This document shows positions 29,051-39,900 of a stretch of 64,000 nt of DNA, piece after piece (the stretch's first letter is position 1; each line of letters starts with the position of its first letter). The notes under the pieces were generated by a model. The model searched no databases. It was not told the origin of the DNA and saw only the letters and a list, made by a program, of their open reading frames with translations. The translations under genes and the position numbers were made by a program. The stretch is from Trichoderma breve (Eukaryota > Ascomycota > Sordariomycetes > Hypocreales > Hypocreaceae). The stretch spans positions 5,208,001 to 5,272,000 of the forward strand of contig NC_079233.1 in the NCBI RefSeq assembly GCF_028502605.1. The letters run 5' to 3'.

Positions 29051-32000
29051 TCATACTCACCATCGGCGCCAGTTTTAACACCCTATATACATGTAGATTT
29101 CGGGGCTTTTGCGCTTAGGGCGAAGGTATGAGAGATGTCCTTCTCCAGAGTGTTGAGAGCACTCGCAAGTCGTGATGGATAACGCCGAACAAAACATTCG
29201 TTGCAATACAAACATATTGTTCCAGCTTTAAAAGTCGGCACCCATCCCTATTAAGATCCACCGTTTGAGTACAAGGGTTGATCATGCAACCCCACGGCAC
29301 ATACATGTAGCTATTCCTCCTCATTGCTCATCCGCCATAGCACGTCTACTTACATAGTAGTATTTCTTCTCTTATTCTTTAAAATCGCCATCACACTCTG
29401 GATTCCACTCGCTTTCATTGATTACTTCAAATGCCTGGTGCTTCCTTTCCTTAATTTCTTTTGCCTTTGTCTTTTAGTTTGTAATCTCCCCGTCGTCCGT
29501 CTCACGGACAACTTCAACCTGGCCTCTACAACCGCAGACATGAGGGCAATGTATCCGCCTACTATCTTTACCTATATAGAGGTCGGCGACTTTGTCAACA
29601 GATATTATAGCTGGTGCTCCTGATGTCATGTGATACAAAACCTCTGTGACTTTTAAAGCAGACGTCAGTACCAGAGGAGATACACGTGTTGGAACTTGAC
29701 TCTAATCTGTCTACTAGTACTTCATATTCTTCATAATCACGCTAGGTTGAACTCTATCGGGCTAAGATATTAATTCTGGAAGAGTTAGTGAAGCAGATAC
29801 AGTTGTTCCTTCTGTCATGGTGCGACCATTTAAGGTGACTGCGATTCAGTGCTGTTACCTGGGAGTTTAACCTTATCCATCAAGCTGGGACCGAAATTCC
29901 CGAGATGCCGGAGATTGAAACAGCTCTACCTGGGGTTAGTTCCTTACTATATACATTTTCTGTTTTGGCCCATCGCGATTGACATCCAAGCACTTGAAGA
30001 CATAGTGTGAACCAGGCGCCCCCTTACATTCCAACGTGCGCCATCCTATCGCTCAACACGTCATTTGCAAAGTACTGGAAAGAAGATGAGCGCGACATTT
30101 GGGTCCCCTCTTGAAAACGTTCAGGTTGTGATTGCGCGGGCACAGCAAAGCGACAACGGCCACAAACCCTTCAGCTTCTGTTAAAGCTACCCGCGAGCCC
30201 ATTCCCGCTTACATGTAATTAGCCCAAAAATATTCTCCACAGTCTTCGTTGGAAGTTCACGCTGAAGAAGCGATATACTTCTCTCGACAGAGATTGCCTT
30301 GAAAAGCAAGATCTCTTTGAATAGTTTCATCAATGTGGTCACAGAAGTAATTAGCAAAGGCGTGACTTTCAGGACAAGGCTTTGGAGAATACATCTTTGG
30401 CTGTAATGTGTGGCTGAGAGATCCCGAAAGCCCATGGTTGTCGTCGTACGAAATTTCACTCAACAAGCGTCCTGAAGAAGAAAACAAATCACTTTGTCGT
30501 TATTGACGGCCTCACAATCTACGCAATCATGTGGCACAACACAATATCGCATCAGGAAGATAGTCGCAAATGGAGCACCATCATTAGTGGCAGTTTACAA
30601 TCGGTCCCAAAGCCCTGTCCCCAGTTTACCTTGGTGCTGAATATAATGCAATCTGGAAACAAATACTTCGTATACATAGAGTTACTGGATTACCGTATCT
30701 GTCATGTGAAGAAACAATGCTGTTTGAACAAACAAAGTCTGTCAGGTAAAACACTTCCTCTGCCCAAAGCTTTCCACGTTCTGAATAGCACATGGTAAGA
30801 TGTTATATCATATTAAAATATGATAATGGGCCGATGCTATTCAGATTCCCAAATTCTACGTCTAGCAATAGGGGTTTGCCACAGTGGGACACCCCTGTTT
30901 GTTGTCGAATTTTATGATTGCAAAATCCAAGCGGGCAAACAATTGAACACACCAGCGCTTTGTCCACACAGTCCAACAACTTTAAACAATCAACATGACT
31001 TCTGGCAACATTCTATCTACCTATCGATCATGTATTGTGGCTCTCCCTAGATCAAGCAGGGCGTGCAGTATTTGCACTGGCAAGGCGGTCAATCGGGCAA
31101 AGTTCAGGTTCTCATGAAATCCCAGCACAGAAACCTCACTGGCCAATTAGGAGCATACATAGGTATACCGCCGCAGATTCTCCGGTTTACATCCGACGAT
31201 TTCCCGTGCACCAAGTTTCCTCTCTTGCATTCCCAGCCGCCCGAGTGGCGACCAGAAAAGCAGGGAATCCAGGAATTCTGAACACGCAAGAGCTGTATTA
31301 TGCGCACACAAAAGCTGCACCTAGTCCGCTGAAGCAGTCCCTTTGGTGCTCCTTTGTGTGTGAATACTGATTTTGCGGTCCCTCTTCTGGTCACCGCTAG
31401 GCGCCCTGATCGACCCACCTTCATGAATCTGCCTCACTTTGATCGAAATTGATGATGGTGTCCTTCGCAAGACTTTGACCCAACTAAGTACCCTCAATCA
31501 ACCTATCTAACCTTAGACGAACAAACTAACTCTGGTATAATAGGCTGCCAGCGATCCGACTAGAACTCCTTACGTGAAATCCTCGAGACGCCGCTACCAA
31601 CGCACCAAAGCGAGACAAAATCTTCGAATTCTCCCCCGTTTTGACAGTCTTGCGACCTTCAGCCAATCACAATGGGGGTTCGATATGGTGAGACTGCTAG
31701 GTCAGCCATAATGACCAAGAGCGAGGGCGATTGGACCCTGTATGCATGGCTCCGTCCTTGATCATGGCGGGACTAGATGTACCCGCACGCATCATATGTC
31801 ACTGTACCATACCCGCGAAGTTCGAGGATATGATTCCGCCGACTGTTGCTCCGTTTTGTGCAGATGTACTCCGTACCGACTAGGTACTTGTACATACGAG
31901 TACGTCATCCAAATTCGGATGTATGCATATTATACTTTACCCCGAGACTCGCAACCGAGTATCGCTTCCGGCCCCACGGGAGCTACCTGAATTGAGTTTG

Positions 32001-33200
32001 ACTTGCAGGGAAGTCAAAGCCAATCAGATGACCGCTTTGATATTGTGGCAATTCCACTTTTGACGACAAGCCGCGGGACGAGGCTTGATGTGATGGATTT
32101 TGTGCGACGATGCGCTCACGTTTCGGATGCCCACATAGCACTCCCTACAACCGGTGTCATATGAACAGAATTAGAATGGCAATAATAAGGAAAGTTTTTG
32201 ATGTCAGAGACATAATATCGATTAAATATTCTTCCTGGTGTTTTTGCTTGCGCACATCTTTTGGATCTAGGTGGAAACGGCAAACTGTTGCTATTTTACC
32301 AGCTTGCATTAAGATGAGAACCAATTAATACGCTCACAGCATCTGTACATGCTCGATTACTAGATCAAACGCCTTAGTAGTGTTAGATATTATTGTATGC
32401 CCGGATTTGCTATACCCGGGCGAGTAGAACAACCGCATATGTGTTGGTGCCGTGCCAAAACATCGGCCTACGCTGAGGCCTTACCAAGAGGTACGGTGAA
32501 ATTTGGCAAAGCAGTCTTTGTACCATAATTAGAGTAGTATCTTGTCAATTTACACAGATTCTAGAGTCTCCGGTGCTTCCCTGCGCTTCCTTGTTCTTTT
32601 GACGAGTTGGGCAACGATCTTTACCCGTGTTTCCCTCGTGCTTGTGGCTGCAATGATCGATACAGGACATACATAGTTCGTCAAACATTGCAACTATAAT
32701 GCATCACTAGAGAGACCCCCATAAGCTTGCACGTCTGGTTAAACAGTCAACATAGCAATGTCTCCAGAGGCGAGAAGATATTATTTGTATCACTCGCGAA
32801 CATATATAATGTCAAGATGCAAGCAATGATATGTTTTATCGGATGTCTACCAGAGTAAAAGGGTCATCTGCAGTGATTGAGTGCTGAAAGGGCTGCCTGG
32901 GGCCGACTGGCTAGCCCTACGCGAGCTTGTGAGGGCAATGTGAGGCGCACACGCCGCCTAGAAAGAATTCCTCAGGCCGCCACCCTCTTGGATTTTTTTT
33001 TTCCTCCTTCAAGCCCATCGAAACGTACGTGTCTATGCCCCCATCGTGAGAATGCGATCAGCTACTGACAATTTGAGATGCAGGTCGTTATAAAAACAAT
33101 TTTTTTCTTCAGGTAAGTTCAAACACAATCATTTTCAACATGCACAGAAGAGCGCAAGGGCTAACTTGGTGCGCAGACAACCATCAGCCTCGTCAACATA
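29051..33200. other. Accessory region without intact genes
   Basis: Apart from the ankyrin relic at 29.49-29.75 kb I recognise no coding sequence here. Open frames are short and none shows a known domain. The last 300 bases (32870-33200) contain candidate untranslated exons of the gene that starts at 33201, with GGTAAGTTC at 33112 and a CAG acceptor near 33175. Confidence 0.45.
29490..29750 (-). pseudogene. Decayed ankyrin segment related to the kinase gene
   Basis: The plus-strand text GACAACTTCAACCTGG..GCAGACATGAGG at about 29508-29545 parallels GACAACTTCGAGATTG..GCAGACATGAGC at 27738-27783. TGTGATACAAAACCTCT near 29630 parallels TGTGATACCAGGTATTGCAGAACCTCT near 28024. TTGGAACTTG near 29690 parallels the same word near 28122. 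On the minus strand one frame gives IALMSAVVEARLKLS, matching the LTALMSAV ankyrin repeat. Stops and deletions interrupt it. It is a second, partly deleted copy of the same ankyrin module in the same orientation. Confidence 0.6.
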
Positions 33201-34227
33201 ATGGTAAGTTAATACTTTCTCAAGTTCCCATTCTACTCTTGTCACAACCGATAAGCTTTTTGGAAATCGTTTGCGCCTCCTTCAGTATATAACCCCTTAA
33301 TTTCCCATCCTACACTCGTCAGATATACCACAGTTTTTGGAAACCATTTCAGTCTCTCAGTACCATCGTAAAGTACACTATACTAATATGTATTATATAG
33401 GCTACCGACGTTCGAACTTTCTTTGAGACAACTCTGGCGGTGTTGGGCCGCCCCAGCGGCAATGCTGCTGTTTCTGGCGGCGGCGGTGGTGGCGGTGGCG
33501 GTAGTATGTCGCTCTTTTGTCCATACTTACCTATAAGGTATATATATAAGGAAGTACACTGACCTGGTTATAGGACGAGGAGGACGAGGAGGTCGAGGGG
33601 GAGGAGGATGCCGAGGGGCTGGTGGTAAGTTTCTTAATAAACCCGGCATCTATCTCAGTACTGACTTTTGAAAATAGGCCCACGCCGTAAGCGTGGTGGT
33701 AAGGATCCATCTACGGATTACGAATCGCACAGTTGAAGCTAATCATAACGAATAGGCAAGAAGAAGAAGGAGGAGGAGAAGAAGGAGAAGAAGCAGGGCA
33801 GCGGCCCCAGTAAGTTTTACAGTTTGTGTACATTGTCTATCTCATGGCTAATCATAGGTACATAGAACCCGCGGGAGTCACCAAGCTCCCAGGCCTGCTG
33901 GGGCGTGGCCCCAATGGGACGTTGTCCCAGAAGCAACGCCGGGGCTTTGCGGCCCTTGGCCTCGTGGCCGAGGCCGACGCCGACGCCAACGCCGAGGCCG
34001 ACGCCGCCGCCAAGGCCAACGCCGAGGCCAACGCCGACCCCAACAAGGGGGAGAAGAAGAAGAAGTCCGACGAGGATAAGGAGGAGTCCGACGAGGACAT
34101 GGCCGACGGCGACGACGACGATGATGATGATGTGGTGGTGGCGACCACCCCACGACGATCGCGGGCCCGTGTGCCCAGCCAGGGTGTGCCCTCCGGGGCC
34201 AAACTTCGCTCGGCCGCGAAAAAATAA
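33201..34227 (+). CDS. Micro-exon modular protein, family copy 1 (unknown function)
   Basis: I read join(33201-33203, 33401-33503, 33574-33624, 33678-33698, 33756-33809, 33866-34227), 197 residues. The first coding exon is only the ATG, followed at once by GTAAGT. All later introns are phase 1. Modules: ATDVRTFFETTLAVLG head; Gly-rich stretch; Arg/Gly repeats (GRGGRGGRGGGG CRG); a 21-nt exon coding PRRKRG; a Lys/Glu exon ([12 protein letters not shown]); and a final exon with VTKLPGLLGRG, GTLSQKQRRGFAALGLV, Ala/Asp/Glu repeats, an acidic run and a basic end. The alternative donor at 33501 would change one residue only. The acceptor at 33865 avoids an in-frame TAG. Basic clusters suggest nuclear or RNA/DNA contact. 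The family is unknown to me; three paralogs lie at 59-63 kb. Confidence 0.62.
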
Positions 34228-36939
34228 AAAAAAAAAAAAAAAGAGAAACTTCGGGGGAGGTTTTTTTTTTTCGTTTGAAAAAACGGGCCGGGGAGGCCGT
34301 TTATTTTTTTTTTGTTGTTGAACAGCCTGGGTGGTTGTTTTTTTTTTTCTGTTGTTGAAAAGCCCTGGGGGCTGTTTTTTTTTTTTTTCGTGGCAGATTG
34401 GCCTGGGAGGCCGTTGTTTTTTTCTTCGTTTTTTTAATTTGTTATGAATGAATATGGCTTTGTGCGCTCCGGAACATATATTGTTTTTGTATTGGTGATT
34501 GTCCCAAAGCGTAATATTCTGGGCGTTCCAAAACAAATGTTTTTGAAGCTGCTTCCCAAGCTGAGAGCTTCCTTAAAGTCCAAGCAGCAAGAGTAGATTT
34601 TGAAACTGTCCAGCTCCCTAACGTTTCATAGTAGAGCTCATATATTTTCATATAGTAAAAGATTTCAAATAATGCGTCAAACTCCGAGCGCCTTCTCAAA
34701 GATTCTCAAACTGATTGAGTTGTTCTCTCGTGTCCGTCGATATTATTTAAATACGTTATTCCGTAAGCGCTCAGCCCTCAGCTGGTAGTGAAATTTCTAT
34801 CTAGACTTGGCTCTTCAATCGAATCCTCAAAGTCCCTCGAGCAGATAAGCTTTCTTCTTATGTCTTGGCTCTAAAACTTATCCATTACTGTTCTTTTATC
34901 GATTCATAATATCTCATCCCTTAGACACCACAGTAGCAACTTTCTCCTTCTCCTGCTAGTGTCTATCTATTATATTTACTAAAGTATTCTCATGTCCTTG
35001 ATCTATTTTCCCTTCTACGTCTGTAAGTAAGTAAGAAAAATATATATCTAGAGATCATAAACTACAAACTTTAGGTATGTCTAAGTACTGTATTTTATTT
35101 ATATATAGTTAATTTAAATATATACTACTTTTCCATTGTATCAATAACGCAGCCCCAGCATCTATGTCAGTGCTCAAGTATGGTCACCAGGTATACTTTA
35201 GTCCCATACCAGCTGGCAGAACATGGCTATTATTGAACTTAGTTTCCCCAAAGATATTATATTTTATACTAAATATAATATTTCCACTACGTCTACCTTT
35301 ATTACCATGAAGCAATATATGACTGTTATCTATTTTTACATAGAGATATTTGCCAATTTCTATTCCAATTTGGACAATCCATCTTACAAACCTCCTCTCA
35401 TCTATTATGCAAAACCGATAGTACTACTGATTTAATGCCATCTTATATAACAGTTCATATTCAAATATGTATTATTTTTGCACCTGTTCCCCAAGATGAC
35501 CTTTTATTTCTTGCAATCTTGCCACATCTCTCTCCCAATTATATTATAATCTTTTAGTATATCTTACACCCATGGGCTAATTATCTTGCCGGTAATTCTA
35601 TCCAACTGCCTTATTTGTATACATTCCCTCAATAACGTTACCCATCGCCGTCTTCTATATTTATCTCAAGTTGCATTTGAGCTTGTACTGGCAAACATAC
35701 TAATGGTAATATCGACATAATTCCAGATGCAAAAAGTAAGAAGAGGATAAGAGAGAGAGTTGGCAAATTGAATGGCAAGATAGATTGCGAGATTTTCTCT
35801 TCAATAGGGGCTTTTATGCAACTCAAAGTCTCGGGTGCTTTTATAACTTCGTTGTTGGGAACAGTCGGCAAGTAACGACGATGTTGACGAATTCAGCGGC
35901 TTGTTCGGGACTCAGCTTCAAAACATGTCATCGGATTAGCTCAACAAAAGGGAATTGCCATGGAGATGTGTCCATTCTTTCAGGTGGAGATAAACGGCCG
36001 GTGACTTTTTGGTAAATACGCCTTGTATTTGGTCGTTAGGGCAGCAAGTGAGATATTTTGGTCATTGTAAACGAACTTGAACGCCCTCGTGTTAGCGACA
36101 TTTGATTCATATTTTAGTTGAAATGGAGTGACCATAAACCTTCATCAATGGGCTGCGGGTTGCCCTAACATTTTACTCATTGCTCTCAAACATATTACAA
36201 TTAATCGAGTGAAATACTTTTCTGGAGGCTTTACTGATGTTATGTTTAGATTAATGTTCAGAACTGTTTGTGGAACTGTTTGTATGCTAAATACTGTGTG
36301 AGATTCCATGGCACCGCATGCAAGATTATGTGGTTTGCTCATCAACTTATGTGCAATGTCCAAGTGTATGTATATGTGTGTATATTAAAAACTGAAGATT
36401 ATTAATTGTAGAGCATGCCATGCTGTCCTTTAGTTTCTCCGATGCACACTCTTAATACATCGGCAACGCACTATGAGAAACCCCTATAGAAAAAGACATA
36501 TCCAACAATCGTGAGACGAATTTGTCAAATGCATTTGTGCTCCAACGTAATAAGACAGCAATGTCAACCATCCGGCGCACGCAACGTAGAAATTGCCAAC
36601 TGATTCAAGAAATGAGAGGCAAGCATGAGCTTTTTTTATTGTTTTTTATTCTTTCTTGCAATGCTAGTTTAAAGTCCAGCCAATCGTGTGTAAAGATGTG
36701 TCTGTGACGAAGTCGTCGTTGTTTGGGAAGGAGGCAGTCGCTCCTTCCCCAGTGACGAGCCGCATCACGACGCACAAAAAAAGACAAGACAAGATTGATC
36801 ATGATGATTCTTCTTTTTCTCTCTCTAGGCATACTTCAAATATTCGATTTACTACCAAGATCCCATCGTTCGGCTCCAGTTTGTTGGAGTCTTTATCACT
36901 GTCTACTTTTTTACACCTCCCCTCCCCCCCTTTTTCAAA
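34228..36939. other. AT-rich gene-poor region
   Basis: Directly after the stop at 34227 come T-rich repeats (separate entry). From about 34440 to 36500 the sequence is visibly AT-rich with only short open frames, consistent with decayed, possibly RIP-affected DNA. The last few hundred bases (about 36600-36939) are the likely promoter and leader of the large gene at 36940, including a C-rich tract at 36910-36930. Confidence 0.5.
34240..34435. repeat. GGCC plus poly-T tandem-like repeats downstream of copy 1
   Basis: Four or five degenerate units of about 40-45 bases repeat the pattern TTGTTGAA-AGCC(C)TGGG-GGC(C)GTTTTTTTTTT. They start within 15 bases of the stop codon and would form the 3' untranslated region of the micro-exon gene. 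GGCC-type words next to T runs could pair, but no stable hairpin is obvious by eye. Confidence 0.65.
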
Positions 36940-39900
36940 ATGCCTGGAAATGCGTCGATTCTCCGCTATTTCCCAAAGCTCAATGCTGGCACGTCTGACC
37001 AGACTGCTGCTTCTTTGAGTGCCAATGATGCTGGCGCGCCTGAAAAGGCTGCTGCTTCATCGAAGTACGATGATGCTCGCGCGGCTCCTAGAGCTGCTGC
37101 ATCGGCATCGAATGCTGGCATGTCCGAAAGGGCCACTGCCTCATTTAAGTACGGTGATGCTCGCGCGGCTCCTAGAGCTGCTGCACCGGCATCGAATGCT
37201 GGCATGTCCGAAAGGGCCACTGCCTCATTCAAGTACAACGATGCTCGCGCGGCTCCTAGAGCTGCTGCACCGGCATCGAATGCTGGCGCGCCTGAAAAGG
37301 CTGCTGCCTCATTCAAATACAACGATGCTCGCGCGGCTCCTAGAGCTGCTGCACCGGCATCGAATGCTGGCATGTCCGAAAGGGCCACTGCCTCATTCAA
37401 GTACAACGATGCTCGCGCGGCTCCCAGAGCTGCTGCACCGGCATCAAAGTACAACGATATTGGCATATCTGAAGAGATATCAGCCTCTATCAATGTCTCC
37501 CTGGACAATGGCCAGAGACATGACAATGACGGGGCGTCTACTCGGACTGCCCCTTCAGGCACTTCTGAAGGTACTTCCTTGGCCAATGGCCGTGAGAGGC
37601 GACCTAGAAGATCAGCCTTTGCCAACACTATAGCTGGCATGAAGAGGGCTCTTATTGACCCTCTGGCTGAACACGAGGCTCCTGAGCCTTCTCCAGCGAA
37701 GAAGAATAAGATTTCTTCTGCTGCCGATCCATCAACTGATGGTTTCGGAGGTGATATTGCGTCGACCGTGGCGCAAGCAAAGGAGAAGGCCAATCCTGTG
37801 TCCAACTCCCAGATGACCTCTGGCGAAGCAGACCGTGGAGAGCCACTTGCTTCTGGCAAGGAGTCAATCGACTCCGTTGCTGGCAGGTCTCAACCTCAGC
37901 CAGTGGAGTCAAGCAAGAAGAGGGCCCTTAGGTCCACAAAGAATATCGCCGCCTCTAACGAGGTTCCCTCCAAAAGGGCGAAATCAGGCAAGGCAAGTGC
38001 CCGTCGGCCTGAAAGCACCAACAAAGATGCAGATGGTGACAACGTTGATGGAGTCATTGACCCAGTTGTCCCTCTTGTATCTATTGGTGCCGAGCCCGTT
38101 GCTCCTCGGCGATCAAGTCGATCTGCCGCCGCAAATGCAACGGCTCGTATAAAAGATAGCTCCAGGGATAGCATAAGCTCTGCTGTGGAAGCCGAAGGGC
38201 TTCCTCCAACACCGCCATCTATCCCCAGGCCAAAGGCCGGAAGCAAGGCCAAGGGTAAGGCCAAGGCTCCTGCTATTGATGAGAGCACTCTCGTCGACGA
38301 CGTCTGTGGTGTTCCACATGACGATTGTAGTGACGACTGGGTGCCTCAGGATGAAGAGGATGAGAGCGTTATTCCTGATCAGCTGATCTTGGGTAAAAGA
38401 TCTTTGATCGATGAGCTCCCTTTCGATTCTGACGAGTACCTTGATGACTCTGATGATACACCAGAGGAGTTTGATGAGCCTCTAGATGAACCTGATGAGC
38501 ATCTGGGTGAAGTGGACAAGGAAGACGATCCTGGCTTCCTTGATACCAATGACGACAGTTTCATCCCCTTTGAGGATGTTGTCGATGAAGCTGATGATAT
38601 CGAAATTGACGATGTCATAGCTGTAGACACAGGAGCGCATGTTGATGCCGCTCTCTGGATAGAGGAATACAATGAGTCACATCCTGTGGATCCTAATGAT
38701 GTTGATCTACAGAGGTTTGACCATTCATTCACTTGCATGATTGAATTCCTGTGCCAATGGGCTGTTGATAGCACCAACAATGGCTGGTACAAACTCCCCC
38801 GTGAACAGAGGGAAATGACCGCAGGATTTCATTCATTGTTTCACAGGGCTGCACTAAATCCTGCTCAATTGATCCAAATTTGTCTTGATGGCATGCCAAG
38901 ACAGACTAGAAAAGTCCTTGGTAGAGCAAATCTCAATGCAGTAGATCTTTTTGATCTCCCAATCATACCATTCGAGTGTAAACATCGTTTGGTATATTTG
39001 GATGTAGCAACTCGTCTACCAATGGGCGATATTCACATTACTCACGACCTTGGTGACAAATGTAAGCCCAGAAAGACGGCAAAGTCCTCAGCCGACTTGA
39101 GCCAAGCACTTGAAGTCAACTTGTATGTCGGCTCAAGTGCCAACAGGAAAGGCGGATCATATCGTATTCGCCAGCATCTTGGTATAGCAAATGGCTATCT
39201 CAAACGTGAGAAAAGTAGTCATTACGATGCCATTTGTGAACCTGACGTTGTGCCAAATTTTCGCTTGGTTGGCGCATGGCAGAACCCATACGCTGACAGT
39301 AGCTACGATGGCCAAGATGTCTCACGATGGATTGTTCCCCTAGTTGAGGGCCTAATTATGGTTTATCTTGGCCTTTATACCAAGAGACATACGGTGCCTC
39401 ACATGCCAAAACTGTTTCCACCAAGTTCATATACTCTGGCGGACATTCTACGAGATCAGACTTCATGTCCCGATTTCGAGAGCCTCAGCTTGAATAAAGC
39501 TTGGCCACTTATGCAAGGTGTTGCAATTGGACCTACATCTGTGAAGGTCTGCGCAAACCCAGAGTGCCGCCGTCCACGAACCGGAACTGATGCAGTGCAG
39601 CTGGGGATACTTCCAACCAAGTACTTTGTCAGAATCGGCTCTGTAGACTTGTTGGCTGCCCTTTACTGTCAAAATTGCAGCGCATACTATCGCAAGCATC
39701 ATGAGAATCGATCTCGACAGGGATTAGACACCGGTCGATGGTGGCACGAGAGCGACTTTGAAGAAATTAACAAAGTCTGGCTTGCCAACGGACATGAACG
39801 CAAATGTCACAATATCCATTGTGGCGTGTTGATTCATCCCCGTGCCAATATCTACGGCGTAGAAAATGGCATTAGGTGCTACAGATGCTATAAATTTGCT

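Noticed and set aside
36966..37859. Minus-strand frame of 297 codons with Ala-rich repeats
   Set aside because: It is the antisense shadow of the 28-residue repeats in the large plus-strand gene.
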